Assembly: GCF_036199905.1 (NCBI RefSeq)
Contig: NZ_CP108109.1
Coordinates: forward strand, 2,418,001 to 2,482,000
Direction: 5' to 3'
From: Streptomyces sp. NBC_00223
GTDB lineage: Bacteria; Actinomycetota; Actinomycetes; Streptomycetales; Streptomycetaceae
Length of the DNA stretch: 64,000 nucleotides
Shown: one piece after another, positions 1 through 8,500 of the stretch
Position numbering within the stretch: position 1 is the stretch's first letter
Layout: the number at the start of each line of letters is the position of its first letter
Position numbers and translations under genes: made by a program
The notes under the pieces: generated by a model
The model's input: only the letters and a program-made list of their open reading frames with translations
Database searches by the model: none
Told to the model about the DNA's origin: nothing

Positions 1-10
1 CGCCACGCCG

Positions 11-568
11 GTGCCCGTCACCCCGCCCTCCACCGGGAGTGCCGGTCAGCGGCTGCGGGAGGCCGCACGTGCGGTCGGTCTGGAACTGAACCCCGGCACA
101 CCCCGCACCGGGCCCGACGGACCCCGCTACCCCCTGGGCGAGGCCGACCACACCACCGTGTCCCGCCTGGCCGACCTGATCACCACCGGCCACACCCGCC
201 TGCACCTGGCCGCCGACGACCTGCGCTTCGTCCTGGTCGCCCACGGCCTCAACGCCGAACAGGTCACCACCGAGGCCGGCACCGTGGTCTTCGGCTCCAT
301 CGACGTACCCGACGCCGGCACCCTCCTGCGCCTGCTGACCGGCGAGACCGGAAACGGCCCCGACTACTCCGACGACCCCCAGGGGTGCGAGGAACTGGCC
401 GCACGGATCACCGACGCGGTGAAAGCCGTCACCGGCGGCGGCGACGTCAACGCCACCTACACCCCGTACTGCCCCCGCTGCAGCGAGGAAGCCGCCATCC
501 TCCTGCACGGCCTCCCCCTCCCCCACATCGCGCGCCTGACCGACCACCTCACCCGCACCGCCGCATAG
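11..568 (+). CDS. Hypothetical protein with C-terminal CxxC motif
   Basis: The product is not recognised. A GTG at 11 gives 185 residues, but the frame is open to the left edge of the window and no ribosome binding site is visible, so the true start may lie outside. The protein is soluble-looking, mostly Ala/Leu/Thr-rich helices, with a CPRC pair near residue 155 followed by an amphipathic HGLPLPHIARL helix; CxxC suggests one half of a metal site but a second pair is not obvious. The next gene on the same strand starts 89 bp downstream and also carries cysteine motifs, so the two may form an operon. Codon bias is Streptomyces-like (C-rich third positions), so there is no clear compositional sign of recent transfer. 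Function unknown. Confidence 0.6.
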   Translation: MPVTPPSTGSAGQRLREAARAVGLELNPGTPRTGPDGPRYPLGEADHTTVSRLADLITTGHTRLHLAADDLRFVLVAHGLNAEQVTTEAGTVVFGSIDVPDAGTLLRLLTGETGNGPDYSDDPQGCEELAARITDAVKAVTGGGDVNATYTPYCPRCSEEAAILLHGLPLPHIARLTDHLTRTAA

Positions 569-657
569 CGCACACACAGCGGGCGGAGGACCGGATCTGC
601 GCTCCTCCGCCCGCCAACACCCCACCCCACCGCCACCGCCAGGAAGACCCCACTCCA

Positions 658-1377
658 GTGACCTCCAGCCACCGACTGCCCGGCGCGACCCCCGTTCCCT
701 TCATCACCCTGCGCGAGAACGAGCACGACGTCTCCGACCGCTCGCTGGCCCTGCGACCGTTCCGCAACGGCCTGGGACTGTGCTACGCCGACGAGCAGGA
801 CGACGACCGCGACCCCAGCGGAATCCTTTACGCCCGCGTCACCCAAACCCGCAACCCCACCAACTGGCCCACCGGCAAACCCCACTGGAAACAGGTTCAC
901 CCCGCCCGGCAGCGCGAATGCGCCTCCGACATGCTGTGCCACGTCTGCAAGGAACAGCCCAGCCGCAACGAACTGGGCATTCTCTTCATCGATGTTCTCG
1001 GCCCCAAAGGCCGTGCCGAGGCGGCCCGGTTGGAGGGGATGCGGACGTTCCAGCCGCCCGTCTGCCTGCGCCACGCCAAAACCGCCATCGACCTGTGCCC
1101 CCACCTCCGACGCAACACCTTCGTCGCCATGCGCGTCGCCGCACCCCGCCTGGTCGGAATGCTCGGCACCCCCTACACCATCACCGGCCTCACCCTCACC
1201 CCCGCCCGCACCCCCAACGGCACCGCCGCGAAACCGGCGATCATCCCCTTCAACCACCCCCAACGCCACTACTTCCTCGGCGCCCAATACGCCATCCAAC
1301 TCAACCAAGTAACCGTCATCGACCTCGACAACGAACTCGCCAAGGCAACCACCCGTGGACGAGTGACGATCACCTGA
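658..1377 (+). CDS. Hypothetical protein with Cys/His motifs
   Basis: This is an unrecognised 239-residue protein. The GTG at 658 was chosen because an AGGAAG ribosome binding site lies at 641-646; a longer open frame begins at 385 but overlaps the preceding gene and is Arg/Pro/His-rich shadow sequence. The middle holds CHVCKEQP followed by a CLRHAK...CPHL segment about 55 residues later, arranged like a zinc-binding CxxC-n-CxxH-type site. The C-terminal half is rich in hydrophobic beta-type segments and has no membrane helix. It lies 89 bp after another CxxC protein and 435 bp before the convergent HAD gene, in an accessory block to the left of tri. A DNA-associated role would be only a guess from the Cys pattern. 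Confidence 0.65.
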   Translation: MTSSHRLPGATPVPFITLRENEHDVSDRSLALRPFRNGLGLCYADEQDDDRDPSGILYARVTQTRNPTNWPTGKPHWKQVHPARQRECASDMLCHVCKEQPSRNELGILFIDVLGPKGRAEAARLEGMRTFQPPVCLRHAKTAIDLCPHLRRNTFVAMRVAAPRLVGMLGTPYTITGLTLTPARTPNGTAAKPAIIPFNHPQRHYFLGAQYAIQLNQVTVIDLDNELAKATTRGRVTIT

Positions 1378-1812
1378 CCAGCAAGCCCCGGGGGCCGGCC
1401 ATGGCTCTCCGATTGGTGCGAGTTCACGAGAACGACAGATCACCCGGCGACAGCCTCCCGGCTGAGCGCACCGTCCGCTGTTGGCCGAACACCCAACGTA
1501 TATCCGAACTCCCGGACGAGCAGTTGCCCCCGGCTCGGCACCGCCGGGCCACACCGCCATGGTTGAGCACCGCCGCAGCGGAAGGAGCGGAAGAAACAGC
1601 GGGCGAGCCGCCGCGTGCCCGCCGCGCGCCGCGTCAGGGGAGGGTCGAAGCCGACGTCCATCCACTTGAACCCAAGCATCGCGCCAGCGCCGACGAGCGA
1701 CCGAGCGCGTCGCCGCTGCCGCCGCGCGCTCCGGAGCCCTTCTCCGGAGCGCTTCGCCCGTTGGCCACTGGGCGGGTCTGTGGTCCTTCTCGGGGGTGGG
1801 CGGCGCAGATGA
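1378..1812. other. 435-bp intergenic stretch with repeat remnants
   Basis: No convincing gene is present; the short open frames here are Pro/Arg-rich shadows. The stretch holds a single diverged copy of the dispersed repeat that forms an array at 10.4-10.8 kb: the core TGAGCACCGCCGCAGCGGA at 1564-1582 corresponds to TGAGCACCGTCGCGGCGGA at 10484 and 10683. Immediately after it, 1598-1644 is the left copy of the direct repeat shared with the 3' end of tri. Confidence 0.6.
1598..1644. repeat. Left copy of imperfect direct repeat (tri 3' end)
   Basis: The 19 bases at 1626-1644 (GCGCCGCGTCAGGGGAGGG) are identical to 4052-4070, where they contain the stop codon and last codons of tri. Similarity extends leftwards with a few gaps (CCCGCCGC before the core, and CAGCGGGCG at 1598 matching 4030). 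The two copies are in the same orientation and bracket about 2.4 kb with the HAD gene and the broken XRE regulator, so they look like the borders of an inserted or rearranged segment. Confidence 0.7.
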
Positions 1813-2439
1813 TCAGGTGGCCGGCGTGGCGCAGTTGAGCAGCGTGTCCAGTTGCGTCACCGTCTCGGTGGCGTCGGTGTGGTGGATGGTGTGGATGCCC
1901 AGGGCTTCGGCGGGTGGCAGGTTGATCGCGTGGTCGTCGACGAACACGCAGTCTTCGCCCGGTAGTTGTAGCTGTTCAAGGGTGTGCTGGTAGATGCCGG
2001 GATCGGGTTTGCGTACGCCGATCTGCTCGGACAGCACGATCGCGTCCCATTCCCCGTCCCACATCCCGAGTGCCTGGTAGGGGTTGTAGGGGGTCAGGCC
2101 GAAGCTGTTGGAGAGCATGGCGACCTTGATGCCGGCGGCGCGGGCGCGGCGTGCGGCGTCGACCATGCGGGGTTCCAGGGGGAGGTTCGCCAGGGCGCGT
2201 CGCATCAGGTCCGTGGGGTCGATGCGGAGGATGCCGCCGATGACCTGGTTCCACTGTTCCTGGGTGGCTTCGCCGACCTCCAGTGCCTTGTAGATCGCCA
2301 CCCCGTCCGGATGCTCGTCCAGTGCGTGGAAGTAGGTGCCGGGGACCAGGCCCTCGCTGCGCTCGAAGGCTTCGCCGTTGAGCCGCATCCGGATGGTGAG
2401 GACGCCCCCGAAGTCGAGGATCAGGCCGCGGTAGGCCAT
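1813..2439 (-). CDS. HAD-superfamily hydrolase (HAD-IA type)
   Basis: A 208-residue haloacid-dehalogenase-like hydrolase, probably a small-molecule phosphatase; the substrate is not evident. Motif I is LDFGGVLT with the nucleophile Asp9, motif II is MLSNS (Ser110), motif III is GVRKPDP (Lys144), and motif IV is VFVDD (Asp168/169). The second motif I aspartate, the usual general acid, is Gly11. DFGG variants are a recognised subgroup, but phosphatase activity should not be assumed. A helical cap of about 70 residues separates motifs I and II. The ATG at 2439 is preceded by AAGGAGCC at ideal spacing, which excludes an upstream in-frame ATG. The gene stands alone on the - strand inside the segment bracketed by the 1598/4030 direct repeats. 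Confidence 0.85.
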   Translation of the reverse strand: MAYRGLILDFGGVLTIRMRLNGEAFERSEGLVPGTYFHALDEHPDGVAIYKALEVGEATQEQWNQVIGGILRIDPTDLMRRALANLPLEPRMVDAARRARAAGIKVAMLSNSFGLTPYNPYQALGMWDGEWDAIVLSEQIGVRKPDPGIYQHTLEQLQLPGEDCVFVDDHAINLPPAEALGIHTIHHTDATETVTQLDTLLNCATPAT

Positions 2440-2861
2440 GACTGGCTCCTTACGCATGTGACTCACCCCCGGGGTGGGTACGCGGGCACGCTTCGCCACG
2501 GATGGTAGCCGCCGGCCGGATGCTCTCGCCTTCCCGGGCCAGGACGAGCACGACTGTCTTGGCGGCCACGCGGCCGGACGGGGACGTGCCCGTGGACGAG
2601 TACCAGGCAGCGGTGGACGCCGGTACACCGCCCGCCCCCAACCCGGCGGTCGAGGCAGCGCGACTACGGTCCTCGGCGCTGCATCTCTTCGCTCGGGACA
2701 CACGAGGACGCCGCAGCCTCCGCCCCAAGTCACGCTGGCCGAGGCTGACAAGCCCCGGCGCCCGCGGTGAGATCGTCCGTAGAAATCACCGCAGACGAGC
2801 AGCCGCTGGAACAAGTGCAGGCCGTCTTCGCCTTCCGTGAGAGCGACATGCGACTCGGGCG
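2440..2861. other. 422-bp stretch without a supported gene
   Basis: This region lies between the HAD start and the 3' end of the broken XRE regulator. A + strand frame at about 2550-2700 reads like ordinary protein (TRPDGDVPVDEYQAAVDAG), and a second + frame at 2767 starts RSSVEITADEQPLEQVQ, which suggests remnants of one or two decayed genes. Neither has a ribosome binding site or runs to a sensible length, so no gene is called. Confidence 0.4.
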
Positions 2862-4030
2862 TCAGCTCGCGAGCGCCTGGCCGAGCCTCGCGTGGGCGGC
2901 GCCGGGAAGCGACTGGTGCAGGGTTTCGGCCCGGGACCGGACGAGTCCGTCGCGGTACGCCTCCGGCAGCCGCTCCCAGACGCCGACCGCCTTGTCGGCT
3001 GCCGCGGTCGGGTCGCCGTCCGCGTTCAGGCAGGTCGCGGCGTCCATCTCCAGCAGGGCGCGGGTCATGACGGATGGCGAGCGGGTGAGGGCGAGCGCGG
3101 CTTCCTGCTCGGCGTAAGCCTCGCGGGTGCGGCCCAGGAGGGTGAACGCCTGGGACAGGTGGACGTGGTGCTTCTGTTGCGGGTAACCGAACCATGTGTC
3201 GGCGGCCTGAGTACCGTCCAGGTGTTCCGCGATGAGACGGGCGTCGGCGACCGCTCGAAGTGCGCCCTGCTGGTCGCCCGTTGACGCGAGAGCCCGGGCG
3301 GTGACGGCAGCGGCGAGGGCCGCTGCGGCCGAGGGGGTCTGGCCGGCCTCGGCGCGGGCCCGGGTGGCGAGGTCGGCCGCCGCCTCCGGGGCGCCGTAGT
3401 TGAGGGGGACCATCGCGTGCCGGGCCAGCGCCCAGGCCAGCATCTGCCGGTCACCGGACTCACGGGCCGCCTGCTGGGCGGTGGTGAACCAACCGTGCGA
3501 GTCGCGCTGGTCACTGCGGTCATGCTGGATGATCGCCACCAGCCCCGTGATCCCGGCCGCCGTACGGGCCAAGTCCGCCCGCACCCCGGCAGCATGGGGA
3601 CGGCTGAGCACGTCCCGCAGCAGATCGAGGTCACCGCGCATCTGCGCCAGGACAACAGTCGGTGGACGACCACGATAGCCACCGCGATGCCGCTCGAACG
3701 CCCCGTCGAGATACGCGAGATCACCGGCATCGGACCCGGACAGCGCCGCGTCGATCCCCTGCCGCGCCTCAGCGATCCCCGGCAGCGCAACCGCACCCGT
3801 CGCCGCAACAGCCGCCACGCCCAGGAACCTTCGCCGATCCACCTCCGTGCCCTCCTCTCCCGAATCCGCCCCGGCCAGACGCTGAAGCCTCCGCAGTTGC
3901 CTGCTCACCCGCACCGCCTGGGTGATCTCCTCGACCGACATGCCGTACGCCTGGGCCAACAGCGCGTGCCGGGCGGGGATCGGTAAGCGGCGCTCGGTCT
4001 CCCAGCGCTTCAAGTTCTCAGGGTCAAACC
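2862..4030 (-). pseudogene. XRE-family regulator with TPR-like domain, 5'-truncated
   Basis: The surviving ~390 codons begin in the middle of an N-terminal XRE helix-turn-helix: PENLKRWETERRLPIPA followed by LLAQAYGMSVEEI matches the last two helices of such domains in Streptomyces TPR regulators. The recognition-helix half is missing. Reading upstream from 4013 the frame continues only as WFDPEN before it dissolves at 4030, exactly where the direct repeat containing the tri 3' end begins. A Tat-like RRRFLG segment followed by a hydrophobic stretch (about residues 60-82) and repeated helical pairs (TPR-like) make up the remainder, as in regulators of this type. A TTG at 4013 could still start a headless protein, but there is no ribosome binding site and sequence-specific DNA binding is unlikely. 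Confidence 0.75.
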
Positions 4031-4070
4031 AGCGGGCGGGCCCCCGCCGCTGCGCCGCGTCAGGGGAGGG
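4030..4070. repeat. Right copy of imperfect direct repeat, covers tri stop codon
   Basis: This is the partner of 1598-1644. The exact 19-bp core is 4052-4070 and includes the TGA of tri (4060-4062, - strand) plus its last three codons. The left boundary (CAGCGGGCG at 4030) coincides with the point where homology of the truncated XRE regulator ends. That pattern resembles an attachment site placed at the 3' end of a conserved gene, though no integrase gene lies nearby. Confidence 0.65.
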
Positions 4071-7000
4071 AAGGCGGGGTCTTCGCCGGGGAGGAGGCCA
4101 GGGCGGAGAGGGCCAGGGCGATCGCCGTGTCCAGCTGGGGGTCGCGGCCGGCCGCCCAGTCGGCCGGGCCGTGCGGCACCTCGACGTCCGGATCGACGCC
4201 GTGGTTCTCCACGCCCCACCCCACCCCCTCCATCCACATCGCGTACTTCGGCTGCGTGACCGCCGTCCCGTCCACCAGGTGGTACCGGTTGTCGATCCCG
4301 ATGACCCCGCCCCAGGTGCGCGTGCCGACCACCGGGCCGATGCCGAGCGCGCGGATCGCCCCGTTGACGATGTCCCCGTCCGAGCCGGAGAACTCGTTGG
4401 CGACCGCGACCACCGGCCCGCGCGGCGCGTCCTGCGGATAGCTGAACGGCCGTCCGCCGCGCGGCAGGTCCCAGCCGATCACCCGGCGGGCCAGCTTCTC
4501 CACGACGAGCTGCGAGGTGTGCCCGCCGCGGTTCTCCCGCACGTCCACGACCAGGCCCTCGCGGGCGACCTCGACCCGCAGGTCGCGGTGGAGCTGGGCC
4601 CAGCCGCTGCTGACCATGTCCGGCACGTGCAGATAGCCCAGCCGCCCGCCGGACGCCTCGTGCACATGGGCCCGGCGCCCGGCCACCCAGTCGTGGTAGC
4701 GCAGCGGCTCCTCGTCGGCCACCGGCACCGCGACGACATGCCGTACGGGACCGCCCGCCGCGGGCGCCACCGTCAGCTCCACCGGCTTGCCCGCCGTACC
4801 GACCAGCAGCGGTCCAGGACCGGTCACCGGGTCCACCGGGTGGCCGTCGACCGCGAGCAGCGTGTCCCCGGCGCGGACCGCCACGCCCGGCGCGGCCAGC
4901 GGGGAGCGCGCCTGCGGGTCGGAGGACTCACCGGGCAGCACCCGTGCGATCCGCCAACTGCCGTCCTCCGCGCGGGCGAGGTCCGCGCCGAGCAGCCCCT
5001 GCCGGTGCAGCGGGTCGCGGTAGCCTCCGGGTGCGGTGACATACGCGTGCGAGGTGCGCAGTTCGCCGTGCAGCTCCCAGATCAGATCGACCAGGTCGTC
5101 GTGCGTGGCGATCCGGTCGAGCAGCGGGCGGTAGCGCTCGCCGAGCGCGTCCCAGTCCAGACCGCCCATGTCGGCGCGCCAGAAGTTGTCGCGGGCCAGG
5201 CGGTGCGCCTCGTCGTACATCTGCCGCCACTCGCGCGCGGGCCGGACGGTCACCCGGATACGGGACAGGTCGACCGACACCGAACCGTCCGAGTCGTCAT
5301 CGGCCTTGCTGTCGGCCGGCACCACCCGCAGCCGTCCGCCGCCGGAGATCAGCACCCTGGCGCCGTCGCCGGTCACCGCGAAGTCGTCGGCGTCCTCGGC
5401 GATCTCCTCGGTGCGCAACTGCCCCAGGTCGTAACGCTCCAGGGCCGTCCCCGGCGGCTGCGCCTCGGGCGTGGCCAGCGAGGAGCCGAGGGTGCCGACC
5501 AGCGGGTGGCGCAGCCACAGCACCCCGCCCTTGGCCGCGCGCAGCCCCGAGTAGCGCCCGGCCTCGACAGGGAAGGGCACGATCCGGTCGGCCAGCCCGT
5601 CGGCGTCCACCTTGGTGGCGGGCGTACGCGGCCGGTCGCCCTTCTTGTCGCCGTCCTCGGCGGCCTTCTCCTTCTCCTCCGCCGTGGTGTCCGGCTCGTC
5701 GTGGTCCGTGTCGTACGGCCGCCCGTGCCGCTGCGGCCCGAAGGGCGAGGGCGTGGTCGCGGCCAGCGTGATCAGGTACGGGCGGCAGGCGTTGGGGAAG
5801 GACAGGTCGAAGACATGGGCGTCGTACACCGGGTCGAAGGCGCGCTCGGAGAGGAACGCCAGGTGCTTGCCGTCGAGGGTGAAGGCGGGCGCGAAGTCGT
5901 TGAAGCGCAGCGGGGTCGCGTCGATGACGGTCAGGTCGGCGGTCGAGGCGAGCCTGAGCTGCCGCAGCGAGCCGGGGCCGGGGTGGGACCAGGCGAGCCA
6001 CGCCGAGTCGGGTGAGAAGGCGAGGTCGGTGGCGTCGCCCGCGTCGCCCGCCACCACTTCCCGTACCTCGCCGGTCTGGGTCTCGACCAGCAGCACCCGG
6101 CCGTCGTGCGAGGCGACCGCGATCCGGTGGCCGTCGGGCGAGACCTCGATCTCGTGCACCCGGCCGATCCGGCCCGCGGCGAGCCTGCGCGGGGCGGTGC
6201 CCGCGGGCAGTCCGGTGGCCGGGGAGACCTCCAGCGCGTCGTCGCCGCCGGCGTCGGTGACCCAGACGACCTGCTGGTCGCCGTCGCCGCCGCCCTGGGC
6301 GAAGACCCGCGGATGGCGGGTGCGTACACCGGGCTCGGCCGCCAGCGCCCGCGCCGGGCCTCCCCTGTGGGTCACCCAGTGCGTGGTGCCGCGGATCTCC
6401 ACGGCGCTGCCGCGGCCGGTGTGGTCCGGCCGCGCGTCGCCCAAGTGGTGGGCGGCGCGCACCGGGTGGGGCTGGAGGTCGGCGCGCTGGCCGCCGAGCG
6501 CGATGTCGATCGGCCGGGGCTCGGCGCCGTCGAGGTCGTCCAGCAGGTGGATACGGCCCGCCGCGGCGTACGCGACCCGGGTGCCGTCGGTCGCGGCCTG
6601 CCGGGCGTAGAACTCGCCGAGCGGGCTGTGCCGGCGCAGGTCGGTGCCGTCGGGCAGGCTGGAGTACAGGGCGCCCTGGCCCTCGTGGTCGGACAGGAAG
6701 GCGATCCGCCCGCCGACCCACAGCGGACACTCGATGTTGCCGTCGAGGTCGGCGTGCACCCGGGTGAACTCACCGCTCGCCGCGCGCTCGCCGTCGGCCG
6801 CGAGCCAGAGCTTGCCCGCGGTGCCGCCGCGGTACCCCTTCCAGTACGCGGCCTCGCGGCCCATCGTCACGGTCTGGAGCAGCACCGCGCCGTCCGGGCC
6901 GTAGGCGAGGTCGCCGACCGGGCCGTACGGGAGCCGTTCGCCGGGCCCGCCGTCCAGCGGCAGCCGCCGGGCCCAGGTCCGGCGCAGCGACGCCTCGCCC

Positions 7001-7398
7001 TCGGCGGTGATGACGACGAGATCGCCCTCGGGGGTCCAGGCCCGCACACCGGTACGGACGTTGCCCCAGTACGTGAGGCGCCGGGACGGGCCGCCCTGCA
7101 CGGGGGCGACATGCACCTCGGGGGCGCCGTCACGGCTCGACGTCCACGCGATCAGCCCGCCGTCGGGCGCGATTCTCGGCCGGCCCACCGGCATGTTGTC
7201 CGCGCTGGCCCGCCACGCCCGGCCGCCGTCCAGCGGCGCCACCCACACGTCGTCCTCAGCGGTGAAGGCGATGAGGTCGCCGTGCGGATGAGGGCTTCTG
7301 AGATACGAGGGCTCGCCGGACCGCGGCGTCGTGGCGTCGTGTCCCGTCGTGGACTTCGTCGCGGGCTTCGGCGTGGGCTTCGGCGTCGGGTGCGTCAC
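4060..7398 (-). CDS. tri: Tricorn-type S41 peptidase
   Basis: A 1112-residue homologue of tricorn protease, a cytoplasmic ring-forming peptidase that trims oligopeptides released by the proteasome or other ATP-dependent proteases. The first ~650 residues are two beta-propellers built from repeated YLRSPHPHGDLIAF / DLAFSPDSAWLAW-like blades, with an acidic Lys/Glu insert near residues 570-595. Next come a helical segment, a PDZ-like domain and the S41 core. Tricorn catalytic residues are recognisable: Ser-His in RTSHAYV (Ser783, His784), the nucleophile in FSGSDGD (about Ser1006), and Glu in GVENHGVD (about 1064). The GTG at 7398 has AGGTGG five bases upstream; a GTG at 7407 overlaps that site and is less likely. 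It lies downstream of a small lipoprotein gene. Its 3' end is duplicated at 1626-1644. A cytoplasmic location is expected because no signal peptide is present. Confidence 0.95.
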   Translation of the reverse strand: MTHPTPKPTPKPATKSTTGHDATTPRSGEPSYLRSPHPHGDLIAFTAEDDVWVAPLDGGRAWRASADNMPVGRPRIAPDGGLIAWTSSRDGAPEVHVAPVQGGPSRRLTYWGNVRTGVRAWTPEGDLVVITAEGEASLRRTWARRLPLDGGPGERLPYGPVGDLAYGPDGAVLLQTVTMGREAAYWKGYRGGTAGKLWLAADGERAASGEFTRVHADLDGNIECPLWVGGRIAFLSDHEGQGALYSSLPDGTDLRRHSPLGEFYARQAATDGTRVAYAAAGRIHLLDDLDGAEPRPIDIALGGQRADLQPHPVRAAHHLGDARPDHTGRGSAVEIRGTTHWVTHRGGPARALAAEPGVRTRHPRVFAQGGGDGDQQVVWVTDAGGDDALEVSPATGLPAGTAPRRLAAGRIGRVHEIEVSPDGHRIAVASHDGRVLLVETQTGEVREVVAGDAGDATDLAFSPDSAWLAWSHPGPGSLRQLRLASTADLTVIDATPLRFNDFAPAFTLDGKHLAFLSERAFDPVYDAHVFDLSFPNACRPYLITLAATTPSPFGPQRHGRPYDTDHDEPDTTAEEKEKAAEDGDKKGDRPRTPATKVDADGLADRIVPFPVEAGRYSGLRAAKGGVLWLRHPLVGTLGSSLATPEAQPPGTALERYDLGQLRTEEIAEDADDFAVTGDGARVLISGGGRLRVVPADSKADDDSDGSVSVDLSRIRVTVRPAREWRQMYDEAHRLARDNFWRADMGGLDWDALGERYRPLLDRIATHDDLVDLIWELHGELRTSHAYVTAPGGYRDPLHRQGLLGADLARAEDGSWRIARVLPGESSDPQARSPLAAPGVAVRAGDTLLAVDGHPVDPVTGPGPLLVGTAGKPVELTVAPAAGGPVRHVVAVPVADEEPLRYHDWVAGRRAHVHEASGGRLGYLHVPDMVSSGWAQLHRDLRVEVAREGLVVDVRENRGGHTSQLVVEKLARRVIGWDLPRGGRPFSYPQDAPRGPVVAVANEFSGSDGDIVNGAIRALGIGPVVGTRTWGGVIGIDNRYHLVDGTAVTQPKYAMWMEGVGWGVENHGVDPDVEVPHGPADWAAGRDPQLDTAIALALSALASSPAKTPPSLP

Positions 7399-7417
7399 AG
7401 CGCCCACCTAATCACGA

Positions 7418-7810
7418 TCAACTCGTCGACGTGGTGCGGCTGCCGCAGTTGCCCAGGCCCCGTACGTCGAAGACCGTACGGCCGCCGACCACCGCGGTGA
7501 GATGGCCTCTGACGCATGTCTGGGCCCACTGCTCGGTCACCTCCCCCCGTACGGTGATCTTCTTCTGGTCGTTGGTACGGCCCAGGCAGTCGACCTTCGC
7601 CTCGTTCTTGGCGGTGGAGGCGTTGCACGACAGCCACTGGACGTCCACGTCGTTCTTCTTCAGCGCGTGGGTGGCGAGTTGGTCGGTGGTGATGGACACG
7701 GTGCTGCTGGCCAGGCCGTCGGCGGGTTCGCACCCGGTGGCGGCCAGGAGGACGGTTAAGACGGCCGCGGCCGCGGCGAGATGGGGCCAAGTGCTTACGT
7801 TTCGGCGCAT
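7418..7810 (-). CDS. Small secreted lipoprotein of unknown function
   Basis: This 130-residue protein starts MRRN and has a hydrophobic segment (AAAAAVLTVLLAATGC) ending in a lipobox-like LAATGC with Cys at about residue 27, so it should be lipid-anchored on the outer face of the membrane. The mature part carries four further cysteines (LSCN, DCLG, TCVR, GNCG), probably two disulfides, and resembles DUF4333-type Streptomyces lipoproteins in size and Cys layout; that family assignment is tentative. The ATG at 7810 was preferred over an upstream in-frame ATG at 7846 because it places the signal peptide at the terminus. Neither start has a good ribosome binding site. It ends 19 bp before the tri start and may be co-transcribed with it. 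Confidence 0.75.
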   Translation of the reverse strand: MRRNVSTWPHLAAAAAVLTVLLAATGCEPADGLASSTVSITTDQLATHALKKNDVDVQWLSCNASTAKNEAKVDCLGRTNDQKKITVRGEVTEQWAQTCVRGHLTAVVGGRTVFDVRGLGNCGSRTTSTS

Positions 7811-8484
7811 GCTTCCACGGTGGGGGCGCGGGGGTTCCGGGTCCATCCCCCATACGGCGGACCCGCCCTTAAGGGACGTGTCGGCCGCCCTCGTCCCCAG
7901 GGACCGCGTTGTGGCCTGCGGCCGGCGGCAGGTGTACGCGCGGAAGTACGCGCGACGGCCGCTGCGTTGTGGCCTGCGGCCGGCGGACGAGGGACTGACG
8001 CCCGGCGTCGGGCCCGCGCGGGGCTGCCGCCGGGCGGCGGGTGCCCATGGGGTGGTTACGACCAGCGAACGGTCCGCGCGGGGCTGCCGCCCACAGGCGG
8101 CAGGCAGGCACGGGACTTACGACCAGCGGCGGGCCCGCGCGAGGGCTGAGGCCCGGCCGCGGGCCCGCGCGGGGGCTGCCGCCCAGAAGCGGGCGCAGAC
8201 GCGGGACTTACGCCCGGCGGCCGATCCGCGCGGCTGACACCCGGCAGCGGCACACACGGGGTGGGCGCTGCCGCCCGACGGCCGGTCTCGACGAGGTGGC
8301 TACGACCAGCGGCCAGCCTGCGGGGGGGCTGAGACCCGGCCGCAGGCCCGCGCCGAGGGCTGCCGCCCAGAGGCGGGTGCAGGAATGGGACTTACGACCA
8401 GCGGACGTTTCACGCGCAGGCTGACATCCGGCGGCGCGCACGGGGTGGGGGCTGTCGCCCCGGCGGGCCGTCTCGACGGGGTGG
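7811..8484. other. 674-bp gap filled mostly by degenerate tandem repeats
   Basis: No gene is supported in this interval between the lipoprotein start and the rsmE stop. Open frames on both strands are low-complexity translations of the repeats. The part nearest the lipoprotein (7811-7900) could hold its promoter, but no clear -10/-35 pair was found. Confidence 0.6.
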
Positions 8485-8500
8485 TCAGGACCAGCGGCCG
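7905..8500. repeat. Degenerate ~92-bp tandem array ending in rsmE
   Basis: The block TACGACCAGCGG (with variants) recurs at about 8059, 8120, 8210, 8303, 8395 and 8488, i.e. steps of 61, 90, 93, 92 and 93 bp. Between copies lies a GGGCTGCCGCCC-type hairpin and GGGCCCGCGCG. The motif TCTCGACGAGGTGG at about 8286 recurs as TCTCGACGGGGTGG at about 8471, a 185-bp higher-order period. A separate pair at the left end (GCGTTGTGGCCTGCGGCCGG at about 7906 and 7964) has a 58-bp period. The last copy contains the stop and final codons of rsmE. Confidence 0.75.

Noticed and set aside
2502..2840. 112-codon + strand frame as a real gene
   Set aside because: No ribosome binding site, mixed composition after residue 60, and no recognisable family; treated as possible remnant only.
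7905..8500. CRISPR array
   Set aside because: Units are degenerate, ~92 bp, without constant short repeats and unique spacers, and no cas genes are present.
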